Source: Caryophanales bacterium UBA7642
GTDB taxonomy: Bacteria; Bacillota_I; Bacilli_A; RFN20; CAG-288
Reading direction: 5' to 3'
NCBI GenBank assembly: GCA_002483745.1
Contig: DLIM01000006.1
Location: forward strand, 18,193 to 76,907
Length of the DNA: 58,715 nucleotides
Notes under the pieces: model-generated
The model's database searches: none
Seen by the model: the letters and a program-made list of their open reading frames with translations, nothing else
Told to the model about the DNA's origin: nothing
Program-made: the position numbers and the translations under genes
In this document: positions 9,205 to 17,959 of the stretch, piece by piece
Layout: each line of letters opens with the position of its first letter
Numbering within the stretch: the first letter of the stretch is position 1

Positions 9205-10152
9205 TTATTTCTTATCTTTATTCAAGGAATGGGGCTTGAAATAACTGATATTTTCCATCCAAGGAATTTTAGTTGTAAAGGTACCTTCTTCAGTAGTCTT
9301 GAAAGCTTCAAAAAGAATCTCCATCTTGGCATCAAGATCATCAAGAGCATGAAGGACATAGGCTTCCGGAGTAGCAGGGATTTTAGGAGAACCAAAATCA
9401 GGTTCACCATGATGGGCTAAAACCATATGAGTTAAAACATCTAGCTTTTCAGGCGAAATCTTCATTTCCTGACCTTTTTGATAAACCATCATTGCTCCTA
9501 AAGAGATATGACCTAAAAGGTTGCCTTCATCAGTATAGGTTGCAGCTTTAGGTCCACTTAATTCTTTAGTCTTGCCGATATCATGAAGCAAGCTGCCACT
9601 AACTAAATAATCTAAGCTCAGGAAAGGGTAATGCTCTTGAACTTTGATAGCCAAAGAACAAATTGAAAGAGAATGATAAAGAAGTCCTCCTAGATAGGCA
9701 TGATGGACAGTGACGGCAGCCGGATAGGTGGTATAGGCTTCAAAGTTTTCTTTGAGAAGAGTAATAGTCAGCTTTTTCAATTCATCATCCTGAATCAGTT
9801 CGATATCGCTTTTCAGCTCTTTCTTCATATCATCAATTGATCTAGGCGCAGTCGGAATAAATTTAGACATATCGACTGAATCCTGATCAACGAAAGCTAA
9901 TTCATTAATCTTAAGCTGCGGGTGGCCTTTATACATGCCAACTAAGCCATTGACTCTGACTAAGCTTCCAGGAGTTGTCAGTTCAATATCGGAATCTTCA
10001 ATTTGCCACATCTTGGCATCGATAGTGCCAGAGACGTCCTGTAGAATCAAAGAGAGATAGGGTGAGCCATTGTTAGAAACAGCTCTAGTGGACTGCTTGA
10101 CCATAAAAATCATGTCTACCGGTCCATCGGTATTGATAATATCTTTAATCAT
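9205..10152 (-). CDS. yhaM: 3'-5' exoribonuclease YhaM family
   Basis: Removes nucleotides from RNA 3' ends. It has an N-terminal OB-fold (about 12-90) and an HD phosphohydrolase domain with His150/His151, His160 and the HD pair His190/Asp191 in LLHDIGK, then a later HHGEPDFGSP motif. OB followed by HD and a length of 315 residues match YhaM/Cbf1. It overlaps recX by 8 bases and is the last gene of the yitT-to-yhaM operon. An A/T-only hairpin overlaps its stop; I see no strong terminator. Confidence 0.9.
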   Translation of the reverse strand: MIKDIINTDGPVDMIFMVKQSTRAVSNNGSPYLSLILQDVSGTIDAKMWQIEDSDIELTTPGSLVRVNGLVGMYKGHPQLKINELAFVDQDSVDMSKFIPTAPRSIDDMKKELKSDIELIQDDELKKLTITLLKENFEAYTTYPAAVTVHHAYLGGLLYHSLSICSLAIKVQEHYPFLSLDYLVSGSLLHDIGKTKELSGPKAATYTDEGNLLGHISLGAMMVYQKGQEMKISPEKLDVLTHMVLAHHGEPDFGSPKIPATPEAYVLHALDDLDAKMEILFEAFKTTEEGTFTTKIPWMENISYFKPHSLNKDKK

Positions 10153-10996
10153 TGAATGTGTTGCCTGAACTTTCTAGCCAGCCTTGTATTTCCGATGAAG
10201 AGAAGCCTTTTTCTAAAAGGTGAGCGAAGAATCTTTGCTTCTGTTTCATCTTGTCGGGATAGCGTTTTGCATATGAATTATAACATTTTTCAGCCTCTTG
10301 CTTCAGTAAAGATGACCGATTGTTTTCTTCCTGCTCTTTTTCTTCATCGCTTCGGCCCTGATAGAAGGCATCGATGGCTTTTAAAGATTCGCTTGAAGAA
10401 TAACCTCGACGGATAAGAAAAGAAAAAATGCTTTGCTTTCTTTTCTCAATAGTTTGATTTCTTTTTGCTTTGTCGGCTCTTTTGATTAGTTCTTCTAAAT
10501 TAAAGGAAGTGCTTTCAAAGACAGATAAAAAATCTTCGCTGCTTAGAATAGTTGGTCCAATACCTCTTTTTCTTAGGTTAGCTAAGATGGCGGTTTTACC
10601 ATGACCGGTTCTGATTTGGCTTTCAGCATAATCCTGACTATAGGTTAAGTCATCGATCACTTGAGCTTCCTTGTAAGGATAGATCAACTTCTCTATCTCG
10701 TAAGGGGAAAGCTGATACTTCTTTTTAAGACGGTCTTTTAATTGTTTTTCCGTATAACGACCTATGGAGAGAAGATAGGAAAGGTAGGCGGTAGCTTTAA
10801 TTGTCTTCTTCTCCGCTTTTAGTTTGCTAATCTCTTCTACGGTTAGTTTCTTTCCTGGGTAGTAGTAATTAGAAAGATAAGCATCATAAGAAACTGGAAT
10901 GCTTTCTTTTCCGATTGTAATGATGACTTCCTTCCCTTTGACAGTAAGGTCAGTAATTTCTTTAGAAGTTTGTCCTTTGAGCTTTTTTATAGACAT
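10145..10996 (-). CDS. recX: Regulatory protein RecX
   Basis: RecX binds and modulates RecA filaments in the cytoplasm. The protein shows repeated three-helix units, including the section beginning AYLSYLLSIGRYTEKQL and the pattern IDD..YSQDYAESQIRTGHGKTAILANLRKRGI. The frame is open to 11041, but the ATG at 10996 has GAAAGGA just upstream and begins MSIKKLKG. Another ATG five codons earlier lies too close to that site. With this start it has 283 residues and overlaps the glycosyltransferase gene by 35 bases. The C-terminal half is unusually rich in Lys, Gln and Glu. Confidence 0.85.
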   Translation of the reverse strand: MSIKKLKGQTSKEITDLTVKGKEVIITIGKESIPVSYDAYLSNYYYPGKKLTVEEISKLKAEKKTIKATAYLSYLLSIGRYTEKQLKDRLKKKYQLSPYEIEKLIYPYKEAQVIDDLTYSQDYAESQIRTGHGKTAILANLRKRGIGPTILSSEDFLSVFESTSFNLEELIKRADKAKRNQTIEKRKQSIFSFLIRRGYSSSESLKAIDAFYQGRSDEEKEQEENNRSSLLKQEAEKCYNSYAKRYPDKMKQKQRFFAHLLEKGFSSSEIQGWLESSGNTFND

Positions 10997-12143
10997 GCAT
11001 GATCCTTTCATAATAGCTAGTGACAGAGAAGATTTCTTCATTTCTCTGATAGCCTCTATCTATTATTTGTTTTTTCTCGTCAGAATTTATAGTAAGAATC
11101 ATGTGAATGCGATCAACCAGGGTATGCTCATCGTCATAGAAGAAGCCAGTTACGCCATCATCGATTAAGCCGACTAAATTAAAATCATACTTAGCTAGAA
11201 CTAAAGTTCTACTTGCCATAGCTTCCGAATAGGTCAGTCCTTGGGTCTCAGTGGTTGAGGCACAGAGGAAGGCATCGGCCATTTGATAGTAAAAGACGGT
11301 TTCATCGTGGGGGACACTACCAATGGAGATAAAGAAATCCTTGTAGCGGGAATCAGCTATTTCTTTAAGTATTTCCTTGTTTTCCGGTCCATCTCCTACC
11401 AGCATGAAAACGGTATTGTCATCATCGTACTTGTCTTTATATCCTTCAAAGCCTTTGATCAGTTCATCAATGTTCTTTTCTTTAGCAATACGGCCTAAAT
11501 ACAAAAGAATTCTTTTGCCTTCTAGATGATGTTCCTTTTTGAACTGAGCTTCTCTAGCTAAATTTCTCGGCTTATCAAACTCCGAGAAGGACAAAGCGTT
11601 TGGAACTACATTGATAAAGTTAGTTACTCCATAGCTTCTTAACAGATGTCTGGACTTATTTGATGGAGTAATGATAGTAGCTTTCTTGCTGGCTATCTTT
11701 TTGACGATGATCTGAATAGCTTTCTTGGTGATCTTGTCAGAGAACTTATTGCCATTAGAAAGATAATAGGAATAATCTTCATAGGAAGTATGGTAAGTAT
11801 AGACGAGAGGAACATGAAATCTTTTAGCACAGAGTCTTCCAAAGATTGAGATACCAAACTCCTGCTGGACATGGATGATATCAAAAGGAATCTTTTTAAG
11901 AATCTTATAGGCTTTACTGTTATAGATAAAAGACATACGGTAGTTGTAAAGGAACTTCAAAGACTTGCCAGGTATACGAAGAACTTTATTTTCAAAAGTA
12001 AAATGCTTTTGTCCTTTTAATCCTGTGGTGACAACGTAAACATCATTGCCATGGGCAATTAAACTATCGCGTAAAGTCTTAGTAGCAGTAGCTACTCCAT
12101 TGACATCCGGATGATAGGTGTCTGAAAATATACCAATTACCAT
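10962..12143 (-). CDS. GT4 glycosyltransferase, probably diacylglycerol glucosyltransferase
   Basis: GT-B fold glycosyltransferase. The N-terminus IGIFSDTYHPDVNGVATATKTL and the HVQQEFGISIFGR segment resemble the Firmicutes/Acholeplasma 1,2-diacylglycerol 3-glucosyltransferases. The donor-site signature ETQGLTYSEA lies near residue 300. Such enzymes make glucolipids and lipoteichoic-acid anchors at the inner face of the membrane. It starts right after the stop of an LPG-synthase-type membrane protein (TAAATG), a pairing that supports a glycolipid role. The acceptor and sugar are inferred from similarity. Confidence 0.8.
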   Translation of the reverse strand: MVIGIFSDTYHPDVNGVATATKTLRDSLIAHGNDVYVVTTGLKGQKHFTFENKVLRIPGKSLKFLYNYRMSFIYNSKAYKILKKIPFDIIHVQQEFGISIFGRLCAKRFHVPLVYTYHTSYEDYSYYLSNGNKFSDKITKKAIQIIVKKIASKKATIITPSNKSRHLLRSYGVTNFINVVPNALSFSEFDKPRNLAREAQFKKEHHLEGKRILLYLGRIAKEKNIDELIKGFEGYKDKYDDDNTVFMLVGDGPENKEILKEIADSRYKDFFISIGSVPHDETVFYYQMADAFLCASTTETQGLTYSEAMASRTLVLAKYDFNLVGLIDDGVTGFFYDDEHTLVDRIHMILTINSDEKKQIIDRGYQRNEEIFSVTSYYERIMHVYKKAQRTNF

Positions 12144-13853
12144 TTATTTTTTGCCCTTCTTGCTTTCCTTAAACACTGGCTTAATTACGGCACTATCCAT
12201 AGTATTATCTTCCGATAAATCAGAATCCTCGGGATCGCTAGTGGTGATGGTTCTTTCTTCATCGATTTCCGGCCCTTCGAAATCAAGTCCTTTTTCTTTG
12301 TCGACTTTGATAGTGGTTCCATAAGGCTGCATTTTCTGAAGTCTGATTTTCTCTTTTTCGGCCTTCTTAGCTTTTTTGATGGCCTGTTTCTTCTTCTTTC
12401 TTTGGACACGGCGTTTCTCGTTCTGCTCGGAATAAGAGTATTCGCTAGCTGATTCTGCCTGAATTTCCTGATCAAGAGATTCTGACCCGTTTAAAGCCTG
12501 GCTTTCTTTTAAAGCCTGTGCTAAACGCTTCTTTTCAATAGTTAAAGTCATTGTTAGGTCTTTCTTCTCTTCGCTGCTATCTTTTACCATGGCTTTGCTA
12601 TTCTCCATGTTTCTTCTGATTCTATCAAAAGATTCCTCAATTTCGGCTTCAGAGAGCAAAGGCTCATTCGAGCTTTTAGGCTTAACGTTGTTGACGAATT
12701 CCTTGGTAGAGGCATCGGTAGAATTATTATAGTTCATTACTTCTAAATCGTAGAGAGTAGCGGTGTTGCTGAGAAGCTCATATTTTTTAGGAGAACCTTT
12801 ATATAAAGCAAAAGTCAGTCCTCCAACCACGATGTTGAAGTAAAGACTTAAAGAACGCCAGATTAAGTTACCAGCACTGGCTAGAGAGTTAGCAGAGGAA
12901 ACAACTGATTCTACTGAACTACCATTAGCGATCAAATAATAGAAAATAGCCTGGAAAGCGACTTCCGGAGCACCCATTGTCAAGTAGGAGGAAATCAAAG
13001 TGATATAGCTAGTTCCGCCTAGACAGCTAAGGAAGCTTAAGGAAGTTAAATCAGCTCCTAAAGCCCAGAAGCAAAGATAAGGAAGAATATTGCTTAGGAA
13101 TTGTTTGGCAATATTGATAAAGAGGAGAACCAACATAATTCTCTTATGACTCAAAAGACGTTTGGACTCAATTCTATAAGTAGCGAATTTCAAAGTCCAT
13201 TTCTTTCTAGTGGCATCGGGGTCTTTGATGATATGAAGCTTTGCTAAAAACCTTACTCCGAAGTCAACGACAAATCGGTGAAGAGGTCGGCACCAAGCTA
13301 GAAGGACTATGACAATCAGGAAAGCGGCATCAATGCCAAAACCGATCAAAGAAAGAGGGAAGATCTTAATTCCGCCTAAGAGAGTAAGAGGAATATCTTT
13401 CACAAAAGGATAACCGACAAAAATCATTACCAGCGAATAGAAAGTCAAAGTGAACTGATACATCAGAAAGTTCATAGTCAGAATGGAAGCAGCATTTGGT
13501 CCATCGACATCCTGCTTAGTGAAAGTATAGGCCTGGATGAAGTTGGCGCTAGTCTTATTGAGGCAACCGATAAATGCTCCAATCTGAGCATTGATCAGTC
13601 CTTGGTAATAATGATAGTTATGGTTGTAGATTCTAGCCAGTAAGGTAATAGAGACACCTTCTAAAATATTAGTAAGAACCACTGTCCCAATTGCTAAAAG
13701 GAGCGGGAAGAAATTAGCTCCGCCTAAGATCTTAAAGGCCTCTTGAGGATTATCCTTTAAGATGTAGTAGAGAGCTAAGGCACTTAAAGCCACAAAAAAG
13801 ATGATGTTGACAGTTACCTTAATTGTCTTCTGCGTCTTCTTTGAGACAGTCAT
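12144..13853 (-). CDS. LPG-synthase-type (UPF0104) membrane protein with long cytoplasmic tail
   Basis: Residues 1-350 contain about eight or nine membrane helices of the lysylphosphatidylglycerol synthase transmembrane (UPF0104) type, as in flippase-like proteins that pair with glycolipid enzymes. No C-terminal aminoacyl-transferase domain follows, so lysyl transfer is unlikely. Instead residues from about 365 to 569 form a hydrophilic tail with Glu/Ser stretches, a Lys/Arg-rich section around 480-515, and an acidic end. I do not recognise the tail. It lies 4 bases after gltX and is joined end to start with the GT4 gene. Confidence 0.8.
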   Translation of the reverse strand: MTVSKKTQKTIKVTVNIIFFVALSALALYYILKDNPQEAFKILGGANFFPLLLAIGTVVLTNILEGVSITLLARIYNHNYHYYQGLINAQIGAFIGCLNKTSANFIQAYTFTKQDVDGPNAASILTMNFLMYQFTLTFYSLVMIFVGYPFVKDIPLTLLGGIKIFPLSLIGFGIDAAFLIVIVLLAWCRPLHRFVVDFGVRFLAKLHIIKDPDATRKKWTLKFATYRIESKRLLSHKRIMLVLLFINIAKQFLSNILPYLCFWALGADLTSLSFLSCLGGTSYITLISSYLTMGAPEVAFQAIFYYLIANGSSVESVVSSANSLASAGNLIWRSLSLYFNIVVGGLTFALYKGSPKKYELLSNTATLYDLEVMNYNNSTDASTKEFVNNVKPKSSNEPLLSEAEIEESFDRIRRNMENSKAMVKDSSEEKKDLTMTLTIEKKRLAQALKESQALNGSESLDQEIQAESASEYSYSEQNEKRRVQRKKKKQAIKKAKKAEKEKIRLQKMQPYGTTIKVDKEKGLDFEGPEIDEERTITTSDPEDSDLSEDNTMDSAVIKPVFKESKKGKK

Positions 13854-13857
13854 GCGA

Positions 13858-15531
13858 TTAACCTAATAAGGAAGTGACTAATTTTATACGGCGAGTAATT
13901 TCATCTTTTCCCAGAATCTCAAGAACATCATAAAGCTTAGGAGCCTGAGTGGAACCAGAGACTGCGACTCTTATTAAAGAGATGCAGTCAGCATACCAGC
14001 CGTTATAGGCCTTAGGATCTTTCTTATAGACTTTGCGGTCATTGCAGAAATTATGTTTGACGCCTAAAGACTTCATAGCTTCAAACCAGGTATTCTCATC
14101 CATTGAAAGGTCTAAAGTATTCTCAAAGTCAGTTAAGAAATCCTTAATGACTTTCTTATCGATGAATTCGTTGAAAGGAAGAGGTCCGGCTTTAACGAGC
14201 TTATCAAACTCATCGGCATAGAAGAATCTGATCTTAGGAGTGACATCAGAGAAACGCTCGTAGTCTTTTCTAGGCTTTTCCTGTTCTCTTTCGATATTGA
14301 TGATTCTTTCAAACTTAGGTCGGTCGGATTCAATATAGTTAGCTAATTCAGGATCGTATGATTTAGCCCAAGCCAAAGCCTGATCAGTAAAAGTGGTCTT
14401 ATCCATATTAGCTAAGACTTCCTTAGAAATATTGTTAAGCTTAGGTAAATCAAACAAGGCACCATCAAGAGAGAATTTATCGAAAGACAGATTGAAGTCA
14501 TCCATGTTCCCTTTAGGGTTAGCCATCAGCCAAGCCTCGAAGTTAGAGTTAGCAATAGTCATTAGGTATTCGATGAATCCTTTAACTGGATAACCAGCCT
14601 TTAAGAAGTAACTAGTAGCAGCTTCAGGATCCTTACGCTTAGAAAGCTTTCTCTTGTTGCCAGTATCCTTATCAGTGATCATGATAACCGGAAGATGAGC
14701 ATACTTAGGAGCCTTCCATCCCATAGCTTCAAATAACTCTAAATGGATAGGAAGAGAAGAAACCCATTCTTCTCCTCTAGTTACAAGAGTAGTACCCATA
14801 AAGTGATCATCGACTAGATGGGCAAAATGATAGGTGGGAAGACCATCACTTTTAAGAATGACTATATCCTGATCGTTTTCAGTCAGATCCATATCGCCTC
14901 TGATTTCATCATGGGCTTTGATGTGATTGAGATGATTGCCTTTAGATTTGAAACGGATGACATAAGGCTTACCAGCCTTAATCATTTCTATTTCTTCATC
15001 GATTGTATAATGACGGCATTTAGCATATTCGCCATAGTAGCCAGGAATAACTTTATTGGCTTCCTGGACTAATCTTAACTGATCAAGGTCTTCTTTAGTG
15101 CAGAAGCAAGGATAGGCACGGCCTTTCTTGATTAGCTCCTTAATGACAATTTTGTAGATATCGCCTCTTTCAGACTGGACATAAGGACCATAATTGCCTT
15201 CTTCGTGGTCACCGAAATAACCTTCATCGGCAACGATTCCGAAAGTCTTTAACTGTTTGACTAAGTCCATTCCGGTGCCGGCAATCTCACGCTTCTGGTC
15301 AGTATCTTCAAGACGGAAGAAATAAACGCCATGAGTCTGTTTAGCAAACTTATGGGCGACCATTGCGGTGAATAAGGAACCAGTGTGAAGGAAACCAGTC
15401 GGAGAAGGAGCAAAACGGGTTACTTCAGTACCTTCAGGTAAGTTTCTAGGTGGGAATCTCTTGTCGAGATCTTTGATAGTAAGCTTGACGTCAGGGAATA
15501 TCAGATCAGCTAAATCTTTGTTTGTTGCCAT
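13858..15531 (-). CDS. gltX: Glutamyl-tRNA synthetase
   Basis: Class I synthetase that charges tRNA-Glu. The HIGH-type motif PSPTGFLHTG is at about residues 43-50 and the KMSKS-type motif is KLSKRKDPE. A CFC...Y...C pattern near 118-145 matches the GluRS zinc site. The protein has 557 residues, about 70 more than common GluRS, partly from a 35-residue N-terminal extension. AATAGGAGAA precedes the ATG. It follows yitT after 20 bases in the same operon. Confidence 0.93.
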   Translation of the reverse strand: MATNKDLADLIFPDVKLTIKDLDKRFPPRNLPEGTEVTRFAPSPTGFLHTGSLFTAMVAHKFAKQTHGVYFFRLEDTDQKREIAGTGMDLVKQLKTFGIVADEGYFGDHEEGNYGPYVQSERGDIYKIVIKELIKKGRAYPCFCTKEDLDQLRLVQEANKVIPGYYGEYAKCRHYTIDEEIEMIKAGKPYVIRFKSKGNHLNHIKAHDEIRGDMDLTENDQDIVILKSDGLPTYHFAHLVDDHFMGTTLVTRGEEWVSSLPIHLELFEAMGWKAPKYAHLPVIMITDKDTGNKRKLSKRKDPEAATSYFLKAGYPVKGFIEYLMTIANSNFEAWLMANPKGNMDDFNLSFDKFSLDGALFDLPKLNNISKEVLANMDKTTFTDQALAWAKSYDPELANYIESDRPKFERIINIEREQEKPRKDYERFSDVTPKIRFFYADEFDKLVKAGPLPFNEFIDKKVIKDFLTDFENTLDLSMDENTWFEAMKSLGVKHNFCNDRKVYKKDPKAYNGWYADCISLIRVAVSGSTQAPKLYDVLEILGKDEITRRIKLVTSLLG

Positions 15532-15551
15532 ATTAATTTTCTCCTATTGGT

Positions 15552-16619
15552 TTATTCAAACGGCTTAATGTAGAAACGTCCATAGACCTGTTCGATATCA
15601 GTGACGGTGACAAAGGACTTAGGATCTACAGAATTAATCATCTTAATTGCTTTCTTCTTCTCGCTTCTTGAGATGACCATATAGACAATCATATTCTTCT
15701 TTCCGGTAAAGGCACCTTTGGATTCGACAATGGTGCAGGTATGGGGGAAGGAATGAACCATAATCAAAGGCAACTGCTCATCGTTGGTGAAGATCTGAAT
15801 CTCTTGTTTACGGTTCTTAGTATTTAAGAGATCAACTACCTTAGAAGAAATGAAGAAATAAATAATAGTATACAAAGCCATTGTGACAATACTGGAAATA
15901 GATTGAGTATTCCAAGATGGGTTAATCTTAATGCCCATGACTGAGAAAAGAACGTAGAAAATAACAATGGTAGTATTCATCGTTAAAGAGTATTTGCCTA
16001 CCGAGGTAGATTTCTTTTCGGATAAATAAATAGTAATGACATCAATACCGCCAGAAGAAGTTCCAACCATCATCGCTAATCCTGAAGAAATACCAGTCAA
16101 TAAGCCTGCAAAGATTGTTCTAGCTAAGTAATCGTTATAAAGGTTTATGACCTGATAGATCCATTGATCACGAATGACATAGTTGAATAAGGAGACTAAG
16201 CCGACATTGATGAGGGTGAAGACAGTGAACTGCTTAGAGATTTTAAACCAAGACAGAATCATAATCGGAATATTGACGGCAAAGTAGGAGACGGAAATGA
16301 TAATAGTCTCATAATTTGCGGTATTTGTGAAGATGTTGATGAAGGCATCAATAGTTTGACCAATACCGGAAGCTCCGCCCGAGATTAGATGAACAGGGGA
16401 AGCAATATCGGCATCTGTGATGCTGGTATCTCCTAAGGCTTTCCAGCCCTCGACACAGCCAGTTGTTGGAGTTATTAAGGCTCGTAATTCATAGGCAAAA
16501 ATAAAAGCAGAAAGGACTTCAACAAAAAAGATGCCAATCCATCTCAGCCATTGCCTGGTTCGAGGATGGTCCATCAAGAAATCGGTAATATCGGTTCTAG
16601 TTTTACTAAGCCATTCCAT
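15552..16619 (-). CDS. YitT family membrane protein (DUF2179)
   Basis: About five or six membrane helices from residue 25 to 265, then a cytoplasmic DUF2179 domain of about 80 residues containing the HSFPHTCTIVESKGAFTGK segment. These are the two parts of the YitT family, whose function is unproven. It is the first gene of the yitT-gltX-flippase-GT4-recX-yhaM operon and has its own promoter facing galK. Confidence 0.9.
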   Translation of the reverse strand: MEWLSKTRTDITDFLMDHPRTRQWLRWIGIFFVEVLSAFIFAYELRALITPTTGCVEGWKALGDTSITDADIASPVHLISGGASGIGQTIDAFINIFTNTANYETIIISVSYFAVNIPIMILSWFKISKQFTVFTLINVGLVSLFNYVIRDQWIYQVINLYNDYLARTIFAGLLTGISSGLAMMVGTSSGGIDVITIYLSEKKSTSVGKYSLTMNTTIVIFYVLFSVMGIKINPSWNTQSISSIVTMALYTIIYFFISSKVVDLLNTKNRKQEIQIFTNDEQLPLIMVHSFPHTCTIVESKGAFTGKKNMIVYMVISRSEKKKAIKMINSVDPKSFVTVTDIEQVYGRFYIKPFE

Positions 16620-16665
16620 AATTTTTAAATTTCCCTTTTATAAAGATTAGTTTGTAGTCTTATAT

Positions 16666-16693
16666 ATAATACTAGTTACTAAGTTATTTGCAA
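16666..16693 (-). promoter_or_regulatory. Promoter for the yitT-yhaM operon
   Basis: On the minus strand TTGCAA (16688-16693) and TATTAT (16666-16671) are separated by 16 bases, about 45 bases before the yitT start. This is a good vegetative-type promoter in the divergent yitT/galK spacer. Confidence 0.65.
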
Positions 16694-16727
16694 CGAAAAA
16701 TAGCACCATATTATATGCTTTTCCTAT

Positions 16728-16756
16728 TTCAATTTTGCTTACAAGTAGCTTATAAT
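16728..16756 (+). promoter_or_regulatory. Promoter for galK-galT
   Basis: TTCAAT (16728-16733), 17 bases, TATAAT (16751-16756), 36 bases before the galK ATG. The -35 is weak. I see no clear operator. Confidence 0.5.
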
Positions 16757-16792
16757 TATAAAAGATAACTTAAGCAACAAAGAGGATTGAAC

Positions 16793-17959
16793 ATGATTAA
16801 TGGTAACCTGAAAGCTGGTTTCGAAAAGATTTTCGGAAAGGGCGGAGACATCAGGGGCTTTTTTGCTCCCGGAAGAGTCAATTTGATTGGCGAACATATC
16901 GACTATAATGGTGGGCATGTCTTCCCTTGTGCCTTATCGGTAGGAAATTATTGCGTTGCTAGGGCTAGAAACGATGATAAACTTTGCTTCTATTCTGAAA
17001 ATTTCAAGAAGGGCGGAGTAATTACTACTTCGATTAATGACTTGGTTTTTGATTCCACTCTTGGCTGGACTAACTATCCCAAGGGTGTCATGTGGGCCTT
17101 TGATAAAAAAGGTATGAAAATGACACATGGATTCGATATCTATATTTATGGAAATATCCCTGGCTCCGGATTATCTTCTTCCGCTGCTATGGAAGTAGTT
17201 ATCGGTGTCATGCTTAAAGATTATTTTGGCTTTGATGTCTCTATGCAGGATATCGCTTTAATTGGACAATATTCTGAAAACAACTTCAATGGTATGAATT
17301 GTGGAATTATGGATCAGTTTGCTTCGGCAATGGGCAAAAAAGACCATGCTATCTTCCTAGATTGCAGCACTTTAAAATATGAATATGTTCCTTTAAAGCT
17401 AGTAGGATATAAGATTATTGTGACTAACTCTAATAAGCCTCATTCACTCTGCAATTCTCATTATAACGATAGACGTAAAGAGTGTGAGGAAGCCGTTAAG
17501 GATCTTCAGACTGTAGTTGATATTAAGAATCTTTGCCAGTTGACTCCTGAACAGTTTGATAAATATCAGAATGTCATCAAGAGTCCTATTTCTAAGAGAA
17601 GAGCATTCTTTGCTATCAATGAGGAAAAGAGAACCAAGGATGCTGTTGAAGCTTTAAAGAAGAACGATATTGAAACTTTCGGAAAGCTCATTAAAGAAGC
17701 TGGGACTTCTTTAAGATACGATTATGAAGCCACCTGCGATGAGATTGATGTTCTTGTTGATGAGGCTAATAAGCAGCTAGGCTGCTTAGGCTCACGTGAA
17801 ACTGGTGGCGGCTGGGGTGGAAATACTGTCTCTATCGTTAAGGATGACTGCATTGATGCTTTTAAGAAGGAAGTCGGTATGGTCTATAAGAAGAAGACAG
17901 GCTTAAAAGCTGATTTCTATTCTCTAGAAATCGGTGATGGCGGAAGGAGGATCTTCTAG
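16793..17959 (+). CDS. galK: Galactokinase
   Basis: Phosphorylates galactose to galactose-1-phosphate. GHMP kinase with the galactokinase signature GRVNLIGEHIDYNGG near the N-terminus, the ATP loop GSGLSSSAAMEV, and the C-terminal GGGWGGNTV motif. The frame is open from a TTG at 16787, but the ATG at 16793 has AGAGGA 6 bases upstream and is the better start, giving 388 residues. Its TAG stop overlaps the GTG start of galT by one base. Confidence 0.95.
   Translation: MINGNLKAGFEKIFGKGGDIRGFFAPGRVNLIGEHIDYNGGHVFPCALSVGNYCVARARNDDKLCFYSENFKKGGVITTSINDLVFDSTLGWTNYPKGVMWAFDKKGMKMTHGFDIYIYGNIPGSGLSSSAAMEVVIGVMLKDYFGFDVSMQDIALIGQYSENNFNGMNCGIMDQFASAMGKKDHAIFLDCSTLKYEYVPLKLVGYKIIVTNSNKPHSLCNSHYNDRRKECEEAVKDLQTVVDIKNLCQLTPEQFDKYQNVIKSPISKRRAFFAINEEKRTKDAVEALKKNDIETFGKLIKEAGTSLRYDYEATCDEIDVLVDEANKQLGCLGSRETGGGWGGNTVSIVKDDCIDAFKKEVGMVYKKKTGLKADFYSLEIGDGGRRIF

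Noticed and set aside
9187..9206. A/T-only hairpin at the end of yhaM as a terminator
   Set aside because: The stem is only A-T pairs apart from one G-C and overlaps the stop codon; too weak to call.
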